Assembly: GCA_036676355.1 (NCBI GenBank)
Contig: JAKFDA010000036.1
Coordinates: forward strand, 1-57,230
Direction: 5' to 3'
Source: ZC4RG42 sp036676355
GTDB taxonomy: Bacteria; Pseudomonadota; Gammaproteobacteria; Burkholderiales; SG8-39
Length of the DNA: 57,230 nt
The notes under the pieces are model-generated. The model searched no databases and was not told the DNA's origin. It saw only the letters and a program-made list of their open reading frames with translations. The translations under genes and the position numbers were made by a program. Every line of letters begins with the position of its first letter. Positions within the stretch are counted from its first letter, which is position 1. Positions 8,058-16,324 of this stretch are shown here, piece after piece.

Positions 8058-9392
8058 ATGTCCGCCATGACGCCACAGGAAATCGTCCACGAGTTGGACA
8101 AACACATCATCGGTCAGCACAACGCCAAGCGTTCCGTGGCCGTTGCGTTGCGCAACCGCTGGCGCAGGCAGCAGGTCGCCGATCCGCTGCGCCAGGAGAT
8201 CACGCCGAAGAACATATTGATGATCGGGCCGACAGGCGTCGGCAAAACGGAAATTGCGCGGCGGCTGGCGAAGTTGGCCGACGCACCCTTCATCAAGATC
8301 GAGGCGACCAAGTTCACCGAAGTCGGTTATGTCGGCCGTGACGTCGACACCATCATTCGCGACCTGGTCGAGATCAGCGTCAAGCAGACGCGCGAAGTCG
8401 CGACGCGCCAGGTGCGTGCACATGCAGAGGACGCCGCGGAAGAACGCATTCTCGATGCACTGCTTCCGCCTGCGCGCGATATGGGGTTCGCAAGTAGCAC
8501 TCCGAACGCCGAGGAATCCGCGACGCGGCAGAAGTTTCGCAAGAAACTGCGTGAAGGCGAACTGGACGAGCGCGAAATCGAAATCGAACTGGCGCAGATC
8601 AGCCCGCAAATGGAAATCCTCGCGCCACCGGGAATGGAAGACCTGACCCAGCAGATTCAGGGCATGTTCCAGAACCTCGGCGGTACGCGCAAGAAACTGC
8701 GCAAGCTGAAGATCAAGGAAGCGCTGAAGCATCTGGTGGACGAGGAAGCCGCGCGCCTGGTGAACGACGAGGAGTTGAAAACGACTGCCGTGGCGAATGT
8801 CGAGCAGAACGGCATCGTCTTCCTCGATGAGATCGACAAGGTCGCGAGCCGCAGCGAAACGCACGGCGCGGACGTGTCGCGCCAAGGGGTGCAGCGCGAT
8901 CTGTTGCCGCTGGTCGAAGGCACCACGGTCTCCACCAAGTATGGCATGGTGCGCACCGATCACATTCTGTTCATCGCCAGTGGCGCTTTCCACTTGGCCA
9001 AGCCGTCCGATCTGATTCCCGAATTGCAGGGGCGTTTTCCGATTCGCGTGGAACTGGATTCCCTGTCGGTCGACGATTTCGAGAAGATTCTCACCAGTAC
9101 CGACGCCTGCCTGACGCGCCAGTATGAAGCGCTGCTCGGCACGGAAGACGTACATATCGATTTCCAGTCGAGCGCAATCAAGCGATTGGCTGAAATCGCT
9201 TTCTCGGTGAACGAGAAGACCGAAAACATCGGAGCTCGGCGGCTCTATACCGTGATGGAACGGCTGCTGGAGGAGATCTCTTTCGAGGCCGGCACCCGGG
9301 GTGCGCAGACGGTGACGATCGACGCGGCATATGTTGATGCACGTCTCGGCGATCTTGCCCAAAGCGAGGATCTGTCGCGCTATGTTCTTTAG
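8058..9392 (+). CDS. hslU: HslU, ATPase subunit of HslUV protease
   Basis: HslU is the AAA+ unfoldase that feeds substrates into HslV. The 444-residue protein shows MTPQEIVHELDKHIIGQ at the N-terminus and Walker A GPTGVGKTE near residues 57-65. The GYVGRDV pore loop is present, followed by the inserted I-domain (about 110-240, charged and helical). Walker B IVFLDEIDKVA lies near 253, and the sensor segment EKTENIGARRLYTVMERLLEE near the C-terminus. It ends LSRYVL, the tail that docks into HslV. Length and order match the family. It forms an operon with hslV. Confidence 0.97.
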   Translation: MSAMTPQEIVHELDKHIIGQHNAKRSVAVALRNRWRRQQVADPLRQEITPKNILMIGPTGVGKTEIARRLAKLADAPFIKIEATKFTEVGYVGRDVDTIIRDLVEISVKQTREVATRQVRAHAEDAAEERILDALLPPARDMGFASSTPNAEESATRQKFRKKLREGELDEREIEIELAQISPQMEILAPPGMEDLTQQIQGMFQNLGGTRKKLRKLKIKEALKHLVDEEAARLVNDEELKTTAVANVEQNGIVFLDEIDKVASRSETHGADVSRQGVQRDLLPLVEGTTVSTKYGMVRTDHILFIASGAFHLAKPSDLIPELQGRFPIRVELDSLSVDDFEKILTSTDACLTRQYEALLGTEDVHIDFQSSAIKRLAEIAFSVNEKTENIGARRLYTVMERLLEEISFEAGTRGAQTVTIDAAYVDARLGDLAQSEDLSRYVL

Positions 9393-9402
9393 GGGGATTT
9401 AC

Positions 9403-9879
9403 GTGAAGAAAAGCAAATCGCACGCGCTTGCGTTGGCGGCATTCGGTTTCGTAGTCGTCGCTCCCGCGTGGTCCCAGGTTACGGTCACCGATGCCTGGGT
9501 GCGCGGCACCGTGCCCAGCCAGACAGTAACCGGCGCCTTCATGAAGTTGCACAGCGCAAAGGATGCCGCGGTGGTGAGCGCCGAATCGCCGGCGGCAGGC
9601 ACCGTGGAAATGCACGAAATGCGGATGGAAAATGATGTCGCGCGCATGCGACACATCGATCGCCTGCCGTTATCCGCGGGTGAGACCGTGGAATTGCGCC
9701 CGGGCGGCTACCACTTGATGCTTATCGATCTCAAGCAGGCGCTCAAGACGGGCGATCGCGTGCCGCTTACGCTGAAAATCGAACAGTCCGACGGCAGTGT
9801 GCGACAGCTTGCCGTGGAGGCATCGGTCCGTGCGTTGGGTTCCGCCCGGCACGACCATGGCTCGCATGGCAGACCTTAG
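9403..9879 (+). CDS. Periplasmic copper chaperone, PCuAC family (DUF461)
   Basis: PCuAC proteins carry Cu(I) in the periplasm and can deliver copper to cytochrome oxidase. The 158-residue protein has a Sec signal (KSKSHALALAAFGFVVVAPAWS) followed by the mature start QVTVTDAWVRGTVPSQTVTG. The copper site is visible: MHEMRM, a later Met in ARMRHID and HLM in RPGGYHLMLIDL match the H-M-X10-M-X21-H-X-M pattern. The C-terminus DHGSHGRP adds histidines. I chose GTG 9403, which has AGGGGG upstream; an ATG at 9382 overlaps the hslU end and is less likely. The oxidase cluster is 14 kb away, so a link to oxidase assembly is only inferred. Confidence 0.9.
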   Translation: MKKSKSHALALAAFGFVVVAPAWSQVTVTDAWVRGTVPSQTVTGAFMKLHSAKDAAVVSAESPAAGTVEMHEMRMENDVARMRHIDRLPLSAGETVELRPGGYHLMLIDLKQALKTGDRVPLTLKIEQSDGSVRQLAVEASVRALGSARHDHGSHGRP

Positions 9880-9920
9880 GCGTCTGTCGCGCAAAGCTTC
9901 GGTCGGAATCGTCAGGTGCT

Positions 9921-9949
9921 CTTGAAACCGTTTACGACTCTCCCCATCT
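9921..9949 (+). promoter_or_regulatory. Consensus sigma-32 promoter for hsp20
   Basis: CTTGAAA (9921-9927) and CCCCATCT (9942-9949), separated by 14 nt, match the sigma-32 consensus at every defined position. Transcription would start near 9957, leaving a leader of about 45 nt that carries AGGAG before the ATG at 10003. Confidence 0.92.
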
Positions 9950-10002
9950 ATATGACATCAGGGCGGATGCCCGTTTTTCAGTCACTCAGACAGGAGACGA
10001 CT

Positions 10003-10434
10003 ATGGCAAATCTGCAGCGTTACAACGATCCGTTCGGGGATATTTTCGACGATCTGTTCAAAGGCTTTTTCGTGCGACCCGTGGTAGGCGAAGGCGCCCA
10101 GCCGGCGCAACGGCTGAAAGTTGAAGTGTCGGAAGAGGACAACAGCTACAAGGTGCTGGCCGAAATTCCCGGCGTGAAGAAGGAAGACATACAAGTCACC
10201 ATCGACGGCGACCAGGTGTCGATCGGGGCGGAAGTGAAACAAGAGAAGGAGACCAGCGAAAACGGCGGTCGCGTCCTGCACAGCGAGCGTTACTACGGCA
10301 AACTGTCGCGCACTTTCCGACTGGGGCATGAGGTTGATCAGTCCGGAGCGCAGGCCAAATATAACGACGGTGTTCTGGAACTGGTGTTGCCGAAGAAGGC
10401 CACCGAGAACGCGAAGCAGATCGCGGTCCAGTAA
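10003..10434 (+). CDS. Small heat-shock protein, Hsp20/alpha-crystallin family
   Basis: Hsp20 proteins are ATP-independent holdases that keep unfolding proteins soluble. The 143-residue protein begins MANLQRYNDPFGDIFDDLF. It has an alpha-crystallin domain from about residue 38 (QRLKVEVSEEDNSYKVLAEI) through GVKKEDIQVTIDGDQVSI and a C-terminal DGVLELVLPKK strand. The classical I-X-I tail is replaced by NAKQIAVQ. I placed the start at ATG 10003 because AGGAG precedes it and the upstream open frame runs through the sigma-32 promoter. A terminator follows, so it is probably a single-gene heat-shock transcript. Confidence 0.95.
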   Translation: MANLQRYNDPFGDIFDDLFKGFFVRPVVGEGAQPAQRLKVEVSEEDNSYKVLAEIPGVKKEDIQVTIDGDQVSIGAEVKQEKETSENGGRVLHSERYYGKLSRTFRLGHEVDQSGAQAKYNDGVLELVLPKKATENAKQIAVQ

Positions 10435-10453
10435 GCATTTATTGACGAAAAAA

Positions 10454-10480
10454 GGGGCGGCCAACGGGCCGCCCCTTTTT
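10454..10480 (+). terminator. Rho-independent terminator after hsp20
   Basis: A GGGGCGGCC/GGCCGCCCC stem with a 4-nt loop is followed by TTTTT, 19 nt downstream of the hsp20 stop codon. An A-run on the other side could make it bidirectional. Confidence 0.9.
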
Positions 10481-10542
10481 GTTTGTTAGGTGACTGAGGA
10501 GCGTCGGGATAAAATCGCGGCTCGCTCGCCCGGAACACCCTC

Positions 10543-11436
10543 ATGACCGTCACCGTTGATCTGCATAACGCCGCCCAGAAGGCGCAGACGCTCGCCGAAG
10601 CGCTGCCCTACATTCGCCGCTTCCACGGCAGAACGATCGTCGTGAAATACGGCGGCAACGCCATGACCGATCCAGCGCTGCAGCGTTCGTTCGCGCACGA
10701 TGTCGTGCTGCTCAAGCTGATCGGCCTGAACCCGGTGGTCGTCCATGGCGGAGGGCCGCAGATCGAGCAGTTGCTCGGCAAGCTGGGCAAAAAGGGCGTG
10801 TTCGTCCAGGGTATGCGGGTGACCGACTCCGAGACCATGGACGTAGTCGAAATGGTTCTCGCGGGCGCGGTCAACAAGGACATCGTCACGCTCATCAATC
10901 AGGCCGGCGGCAAAGCCGTCGGGCTGACCGGGCAGGATGGCGCGTTCATCATCGCGCGCAAACTGCTGGTCCAGAACAAGGACAAGCCTGAGGAAATGCT
11001 CGATATCGGCCAGGTGGGCGAAATCGCCGCAATCGACGCAAGCGTAATCTCGACGCTCGAGCAAGGCGGTTTCATTCCGGTGGTGGCCCCGATCGGGGTC
11101 GGCCTGGAAGGCGAGTCCTATAACATCAACGCCGATCTGGTGGCAGGCAAGCTGGCGGAAGTGCTGCGCGCGGAAAAGCTTGTGCTACTGACTAACACGC
11201 CTGGCGTCCTGGACAAGGACGGCAATTTGCTCACCGGCCTGACACCCAAGCGAGTCGAAGAGCTGGTCAACGACGGCACGCTGTCCGGCGGCATGCTACC
11301 TAAGATCGCATCCGCCCTGGACGCGGCGCGCAGCGGCGTGAAAGGTGTGCACATCATCGATGGCCGCGTCGAACACGCCCTGCTGCTGGAAATTTTTACC
11401 GACGAAGGTGTGGGCACCCTCATACGCAGCAAATGA
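10543..11436 (+). CDS. argB: Acetylglutamate kinase
   Basis: ArgB phosphorylates N-acetylglutamate in the second step of arginine synthesis. The 297-residue protein shows the amino-acid kinase signatures VVKYGGNAM (about 32-40), VVVHGGGPQIEQLL (about 66-79) and FVQGMRVTDSETMDVVEMVL. GLTGQDGAFI and NADLVAGKLAEVL follow, and the C-terminus ends DEGVGTLIRSK. The N-terminal extension of about 25 residues is typical of the longer, arginine-inhibited hexameric form, so feedback control by arginine is likely. A -10-like TAAAAT lies at 10510-10515 but lacks a clear -35 partner. Confidence 0.96.
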   Translation: MTVTVDLHNAAQKAQTLAEALPYIRRFHGRTIVVKYGGNAMTDPALQRSFAHDVVLLKLIGLNPVVVHGGGPQIEQLLGKLGKKGVFVQGMRVTDSETMDVVEMVLAGAVNKDIVTLINQAGGKAVGLTGQDGAFIIARKLLVQNKDKPEEMLDIGQVGEIAAIDASVISTLEQGGFIPVVAPIGVGLEGESYNINADLVAGKLAEVLRAEKLVLLTNTPGVLDKDGNLLTGLTPKRVEELVNDGTLSGGMLPKIASALDAARSGVKGVHIIDGRVEHALLLEIFTDEGVGTLIRSK

Positions 11437-11463
11437 TCCGCGCGGCAATCCGCAAGCGCTTTG

Positions 11464-11937
11464 CTACGCCAATCGCCGTCCCGCGTCGTCCACCAAACCG
11501 TCGAGGTAACCCACGGCGCTGCTGTATATCGTCAGCACTCGCCGTCTCGGGGCCGGGCTGAACGACAAATGCACCCAGCGCCCGAATTCAAGAATGCATT
11601 GATCGAAATGCACCGTTGATTCCGCGATCGCGCGTGCGACCGCCATCGGCGGCCCGAATTTCGGGCAGACGAAATCGGCCGCCAGACCCAGGCAGTGCTG
11701 CGAACGCGCTGTCCCGCCCACCGATTCATTCAATGCCGGACAACGATAACCGCTGGAAATTTGTAGCGGGTGGCCAAGCAGGCCCCGCACTTCATCCAGC
11801 CCTGCCGCCAGGCGCCGCAAGTTCTCGACTACTTCAGGCGGTGGCGTGTTATCGATGCCCCGCTGTCGCGCCGTATCGGAGTGAATCAGGCGCGCTAGTG
11901 TGAAATAGTGCGACAACTTGCGTGGAACCCTATGCAT
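11464..11937 (-). CDS. Peptidase M15-family protein (D-Ala-D-Ala carboxypeptidase/endolysin-like)
   Basis: This 157-residue protein fits the Peptidase_M15_3 family of zinc peptidases, many of which cut peptidoglycan crosslinks. ISSGYRCPALNESVGGTARS leads into SQHCLGLAADF, giving the metal-binding His and Asp of the SxHxxGxAxD motif. The C-terminal WVHLSFSP supplies the other metal-ligand His. The ATG at 11937 starts MHRVPRKLSHYFTLARLIHSDTARQ; the longer open frame upstream has no match. There is no signal peptide, which is usual for phage-derived members but leaves access to the wall unexplained. It is convergent with argB and divergent from slmA. The precise substrate is unknown. Confidence 0.8.
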   Translation of the reverse strand: MHRVPRKLSHYFTLARLIHSDTARQRGIDNTPPPEVVENLRRLAAGLDEVRGLLGHPLQISSGYRCPALNESVGGTARSQHCLGLAADFVCPKFGPPMAVARAIAESTVHFDQCILEFGRWVHLSFSPAPRRRVLTIYSSAVGYLDGLVDDAGRRLA

Positions 11938-12035
11938 GATTAGTGTTTTGAGACGTAGGCAAGCACTCACCTTTCGGATACTCTGGTAAGTAGAATCGTC
12001 CACAACAAAAGAAGCGATCTGACGGAGGAATGGGC

Positions 12036-12611
12036 ATGGCAACCAAACCGGGCGAACGAAAGCTGCAGATTTTGCAGACACTTGCCTCCATGCTGGAAGA
12101 TCCGGCAGGTGAAAAAATCACTACCGCTGCGCTCGCGGCGAGGCTGGATGTTTCCGAAGCGGCGCTGTACCGACATTTCGCCAGCAAAGCGCAAATGTAC
12201 GAGGGGTTGATCGAATTCATTGAAGGGAGTCTGTTCGGCGTCATCAACAAGATTACCGCCGAAGAGGAAAATGGTTTGCGCCAGGCGCATGCCGTGCTCG
12301 GCATGCTGCTCGGCTTTGCGGAAAAGAATCCCGGTATGACACGCGTCCTGGTCGGCGAAGCACTGGTCCATGAAAATCCGCGTTTGCAGTTACGCATCAA
12401 TCAATTGCACGATCGCCTGGAAGCCACGCTCAAGCAATGTCTGCGCGTCGCCGCCACGCAGGATAGCGACGCCGGAGACGCCGAAACTGCCGGTCCGCGC
12501 GCAAACCTGATGCTGAGTTTTGTCGTGGGTCGCTGGCATCAGTATGCCAAGAGCGGCTTCAAGCGCCGCCCGGCGGAGTTGTTCGAGCGGCAATGGCCGT
12601 TGCTGGTGTAG
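12036..12611 (+). CDS. slmA: Nucleoid occlusion factor SlmA (TetR family)
   Basis: SlmA binds chromosomal sites and disassembles FtsZ polymers over the nucleoid. The 191-residue protein has a TetR-type helix-turn-helix (about 25-60) with ITTAALAARLDVSEAALYRH followed by FASKAQMYEGLIEFIE, very close to E. coli SlmA. The C-terminal LLGFAEKNPGMTRVL and FKRRPAELFERQWPLL segments also match. I chose the second ATG, at 12036, because GGAGG ends 7 nt before it; the first ATG, at 12030, sits almost on that site. Nearby envC, ftsEX and xerC are related in function but not co-transcribed with it. Confidence 0.9.
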   Translation: MATKPGERKLQILQTLASMLEDPAGEKITTAALAARLDVSEAALYRHFASKAQMYEGLIEFIEGSLFGVINKITAEEENGLRQAHAVLGMLLGFAEKNPGMTRVLVGEALVHENPRLQLRINQLHDRLEATLKQCLRVAATQDSDAGDAETAGPRANLMLSFVVGRWHQYAKSGFKRRPAELFERQWPLLV

Positions 12612-12651
12612 CAGTTCGGCCGCCTCCAAACCGCAGTGCCCGCACGGTGCT

Positions 12652-13413
12652 CTATCGAGCCGGCCCGCACACCTTGCACTGCGCATCGCGCTGCAGCTTG
12701 ATCGAGCGCCAAGTCATCGATAGTGCATCGAGCAGCAGCAACCGCCCGCAAATGCTTTCGCCGATCCCCGCGACAAGTTTCAGTGCTTCGGCGGCCTGCA
12801 CGGTGCCGACGATGCCGGTGAGCGGCGCAAACACACCCATGACCGCGCAGCGCATTTCGTCGGTCTCGCCTTCTTCCGGGAACAGGCAGTTGTAGCAGGG
12901 GCTGTCGTCGCGGCGCAGATCGAACACGTTGATCTGCGCGTCGAAGCGGATTGCCGCGCCGGACACGAGGGGCTTTCGATGTGCCACACAAGCGCGGTTG
13001 AGTGCGTGGCGGGTCGCGAAGTTGTCGGTGCAGTCGAGCACGATGTCGGCCTGTGCGACCAGTTCATCCAGGCGCTCGCCCGCAACGCGCTCGTGCAGCG
13101 CATCGACGCGTACGTCGGGGTTGAGTCGAGCAAGCGTTGCCTTGCCCGATTCGACCTTTGTCTGTCCGACCGTGCGCACGGTGTGCAGGATCTGGCGCTG
13201 CAGGTTGGTGAGATCGACGGTATCGTCGTCCACCAGCGTCAGTGCGCCGATACCGGCCGCGGCGAGGTACATGGCCGCGGGCGAGCCCAACCCGCCGGCG
13301 CCCAGGATCAGTGCCCGCGCGGCGAGAAATCTCTCCTGCCCTTCGATGCCGAGTTCGGGCAGCAGAATGTGCCGCGAGTAGCGCAGCAGTTGTTGATCGT
13401 CCATCTGATTCAT
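12652..13413 (-). CDS. moeB: Molybdopterin-synthase adenylyltransferase / ThiF-type E1-like enzyme
   Basis: The 253-residue protein belongs to the MoeB/ThiF/HesA family, which adenylates the C-terminus of ubiquitin-like sulfur carriers such as MoaD or ThiS. It has YSRHILLPELGIEGQERF, the nucleotide-binding ILGAGGLGSPAAMYLAAAG (about 34-52) and LTNLQRQILH. The adenylation region VLDCTDNFATRHALN follows, and two Cys pairs (CYNC and CKVC) probably bind zinc. No other molybdenum-cofactor or thiamin gene is adjacent, so MoeB versus ThiF cannot be settled from context; the short form without a rhodanese tail favours MoeB. ATG 13413 was chosen over 13404; neither has a strong Shine-Dalgarno. Confidence 0.85.
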   Translation of the reverse strand: MNQMDDQQLLRYSRHILLPELGIEGQERFLAARALILGAGGLGSPAAMYLAAAGIGALTLVDDDTVDLTNLQRQILHTVRTVGQTKVESGKATLARLNPDVRVDALHERVAGERLDELVAQADIVLDCTDNFATRHALNRACVAHRKPLVSGAAIRFDAQINVFDLRRDDSPCYNCLFPEEGETDEMRCAVMGVFAPLTGIVGTVQAAEALKLVAGIGESICGRLLLLDALSMTWRSIKLQRDAQCKVCGPAR

Positions 13414-13608
13414 GTGCGGAATACCAAACAAAAGGCCAGCTATTGGAGAAGGCCTGATCAAGTGCCGAGTATGGTCGCGAGTGCGCGAAGCTGTACGAGC
13501 GCGGGCAACGTAATCAATGCCCTACCGCTTCACGGTTGCGACGCAGCTTGGCCAGGAAGCCTTAATCAGCGCCCCTTAGCTGGCCTTTTGCATCACGTTG
13601 GCGGAGGC

Positions 13609-15078
13609 TTATTTTTTTGCTTCAGGCGCAGGCGTCGCTGCTGCGGCAGCCGTCGCACCCGGAGTTGTGGATTTCTCCAGACGCGCCAACACCGGCAAGC
13701 CCTTCAGGTGGTTGAGTGCCTGGTTCAGCTGGAAGTCCTCCGGCGAGCCGAGTTCGATCGGCTTTTCGTTCGCTTCCTCGCCTTTTTTCGCCGGCGCATC
13801 GTCTTTCGCTGCTTCGCTTTCAGTCGCGGCGCGGGCGCGTTCGATCGTTTCCTTGTCGCCATTCTCCAGATGCTTCAACAGGTCCGCTTCGCGGATGCGG
13901 CTCGAAGGCGCGCCCGGTTCCTCGACCTCGATATCGGGCGTAATCCCTTTGGCCTGGATCGAGCGACCGTTCGGCGTGTAGTACTTGGCCGTGGTCAGCT
14001 TGATCGCCGTATTGTTGCCCAGCGGCATGATGGTTTGCACCGAACCCTTACCGAAGGTTTGCGTGCCGATCACAGTCGCGCGCTTGTAATCCTGCAACGC
14101 GCCGGCCACGATTTCGGAGGCGGAAGCCGAGCCGCCGTTGACCAGGACCACCATCGGTACGTTCTTGATCTGCGCTGGCAGGCCTTTCAAGTAATCGTCG
14201 CGGGTACCACGCAGATAATCTTCCGGGCTCGCCACGTATTTGCGTTTGGCGTCTTCCGTGCGGCCGTCCGTCGAAACCACCGTCACGTTGTGCGGCAGGA
14301 ATGCGGCGGAGATGCCGACCGCCCCATTCAACAGGCCGCCCGGATCATTGCGCAGATCGAGCACCAGACCTTTGAGCGGGCCGCTCTTGTAGAGCGCGTT
14401 GACGTGCTTCACCAGATTCTCGCCGGTGTGTTCCTGAAACTGCGTGATGCGCACATAGCCGTAGCCGGGCTCGACGAGCTTCGACTTCACGCTCTGCACC
14501 TTGATGATGTCGCGCACCACGGTGAACTCCAGCGGCTTCGTTTCACCCTTGCGCACGACGGTCAGCACAATGCTGGTCTTCGGTTTGCCGCGCATGCGTT
14601 TCACCGCATCGGAGAGGCTCATGCCTTTAACCGGCGTGTCGTCGAGCTTGATGATGAGATCGCCTGACTTGATTCCCGCGCGGAAGGCCGGCGTATCTTC
14701 GATCGGCGAGACCACCTTGACGAAGCCCTCTTCCATGCCGACTTCGATGCCGAGGCCGCCGAATTCGCCCTGCGTGCCGACCTGCAGTTCCTTGAACGCA
14801 TCCTGATCCAGATAGGCGGAATGCGGATCGAGGCCGGTCAGCATGCCGTTGATCGCTTCGGTGATCAGGCGCTTGTCCTCGACCGGTTCGACGTAGCCGG
14901 TCTTGATGGCGCCGAATACCTCCGCGAACGCGCGCAGTTCTTCGACCGGCAGCGGGTATTTCGCGCTGTCGCGTTGCGCGATGGCGGATAGATTGAGGGA
15001 CAGGAGCACGCCGGCTATGACGCCCAGGACCACGAGGCCCACCCCTTTCATCTTGCTGCGCTTGCCGAGCGATTCCAT
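13609..15078 (-). CDS. ctpA: C-terminal processing peptidase, S41 family
   Basis: CtpA-type enzymes are periplasmic serine proteases that trim or degrade envelope proteins. The 489-residue protein has an N-terminal membrane anchor or signal (GVGLVVLGVIAGVLLSLNLS). A PDZ domain (about 90-170) contains GGLGIEVGMEEGFVKVV, and the S41 core carries the catalytic Ser in VNGGSASASEIVAGAL and Lys in GTQTFGKGSVQT. The tail is rich in Ala, Glu and Lys and ends PAPEAKK. I preferred ATG 15078, which has GGAG upstream, over GTG 15099. It closes the gpmA-envC-ctpA operon. Confidence 0.94.
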   Translation of the reverse strand: MESLGKRSKMKGVGLVVLGVIAGVLLSLNLSAIAQRDSAKYPLPVEELRAFAEVFGAIKTGYVEPVEDKRLITEAINGMLTGLDPHSAYLDQDAFKELQVGTQGEFGGLGIEVGMEEGFVKVVSPIEDTPAFRAGIKSGDLIIKLDDTPVKGMSLSDAVKRMRGKPKTSIVLTVVRKGETKPLEFTVVRDIIKVQSVKSKLVEPGYGYVRITQFQEHTGENLVKHVNALYKSGPLKGLVLDLRNDPGGLLNGAVGISAAFLPHNVTVVSTDGRTEDAKRKYVASPEDYLRGTRDDYLKGLPAQIKNVPMVVLVNGGSASASEIVAGALQDYKRATVIGTQTFGKGSVQTIMPLGNNTAIKLTTAKYYTPNGRSIQAKGITPDIEVEEPGAPSSRIREADLLKHLENGDKETIERARAATESEAAKDDAPAKKGEEANEKPIELGSPEDFQLNQALNHLKGLPVLARLEKSTTPGATAAAAATPAPEAKK

Positions 15079-15109
15079 ACCGAGAGACTCCGTTGCCACA
15101 ATCCGTTTT

Positions 15110-16324
15110 TTATTTCAAAGACACCCAGGACAGCGGATCGAAAGGCCGCCCGAGATGACGCATTTCAAAGTATAAGCCGGGCGCTTCGTTGCCGCCCGTT
15201 GCACCGACGGTCGCCACGACGTCGCCGGCATGCACTGCGTCGCCGGGTCGTTTGAGGACCGCCTCGTTGTTGCCGTAAATCGTCATGTATCCGGCACCGT
15301 GATCGACGATCAGCAGGTTACCGAACCCGCGCATCCAGTCGGCGTACACGACTTCCCCGTTTGCCACCACGCGGACTTCGTCGCCTTGACGGGCGCGAAT
15401 GAAGACGCCCTTGGTGACGAGGCCGCTGTCCTGACGTGGAGTGCCGAAGCGGTTGGCGAGTTCCCCTCGCACCGGTAGCCGCAGCCGCCCTTTGAGCGAC
15501 GGAAATTCGCTCGCGCGTAATAGTGCCTCAGGTACATGCTCATTGCGTGCCACGCCGGTGGTCGGTGCGGATTTTTTAGACCGCGCTTGTTCGCGCGCCC
15601 GCGCCTTGGCGCGTTGCGCTTTGGCCAGTTCGTCGACGACACGCGCCAAGCGCGCTTCATCACGTCGGGCAGCCGCGATTTCCTTGCGCTGCGACGAAAC
15701 TTCTTTGGAGATGCTGGCGAGCAGCGTTCTGCGCTCGGCAGCCTGTGCCGCCAGCGTTTCACGCTCGCTCTGCTGCTGAGCTTCCAGCTCGGCCAGTTCG
15801 GCGCGACGCGCCTGAGCGCTTTCTTCCAGGCTCGCCATGCGGGCGACGTCTTCGTGCAATCCACGAATAAAATCCGCCTGCGCGCGCGACGCATAGGCTC
15901 GATACGTCAGCATGCGCGCGGTATCGCCCTGCTCGCGGCCGGACAGCAGCAGTTTGAGCGGGGTTTGCTCGCCGCTCATATATTGGCCACGAATCAACCC
16001 GGCCAACTGTTCCTGCCCCTTGGCGATTTCGCCACGCAGACGTTCGATGTCTGCGCCGACGCGGTTCAGTTCGTTGGTGGCGGTTTGCGCGGCCAACCGT
16101 AATTCGCGTAGTTTGCGATTGGCGTCGGAAATCGCCGTTTCCGATGAGCGCAGCTGATCGGCGGCTCGCCCGCGCGCGCTCTCGTTTTTGCTCAGATCCT
16201 TGCGCAGACGCTCCAGTCGTTCGCGCACTTCGCGCAAATCGTCCTTCTCGGCGGCGGCGTAGCCGATGGCGCAATGCGCCATCGCCAGAGCGGCGACCAG
16301 GGCCACACCCGCGCGGCGCTTCAA
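15110..16324 (-). CDS. envC: Murein hydrolase activator EnvC (M23/LytM domain)
   Basis: EnvC is a periplasmic activator of the amidases that split septal peptidoglycan and is itself recruited by FtsEX. The 404-residue protein has a Sec signal (MKRRAGVALVAALAMAHCAIG) and long coiled coils (about 28-250, KDDLREVRERLERLRKDL onward). The C-terminal LytM domain (about 290-400) has GLVTKGVFIRARQGDEVRVV and NLLIVDHGAGYMTIYGN. The usual M23 zinc ligands are degenerate, as expected for an activator. The start is TTG, overlapping the gpmA stop in TTGA, so translation is coupled. ftsE and ftsX are present at 33.5-35.1 kb. Confidence 0.92.
   Translation of the reverse strand: MKRRAGVALVAALAMAHCAIGYAAAEKDDLREVRERLERLRKDLSKNESARGRAADQLRSSETAISDANRKLRELRLAAQTATNELNRVGADIERLRGEIAKGQEQLAGLIRGQYMSGEQTPLKLLLSGREQGDTARMLTYRAYASRAQADFIRGLHEDVARMASLEESAQARRAELAELEAQQQSERETLAAQAAERRTLLASISKEVSSQRKEIAAARRDEARLARVVDELAKAQRAKARAREQARSKKSAPTTGVARNEHVPEALLRASEFPSLKGRLRLPVRGELANRFGTPRQDSGLVTKGVFIRARQGDEVRVVANGEVVYADWMRGFGNLLIVDHGAGYMTIYGNNEAVLKRPGDAVHAGDVVATVGATGGNEAPGLYFEMRHLGRPFDPLSWVSLK

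Noticed and set aside
8055..9362. 435-codon minus-strand open frame opposite hslU
   Set aside because: It mirrors hslU almost exactly and has no ribosome site or family motif.
11464..11937. M15 peptidase as a prophage endolysin
   Set aside because: No holin, spanin, tail or other phage gene is nearby; flanking argB and slmA are core genes.
12979..14667. 562-codon plus-strand open frame opposite moeB and ctpA
   Set aside because: It is an antisense shadow of two well-matched genes in GC-rich DNA; its translation has low-complexity Arg/Phe/Ala content and no family motif.
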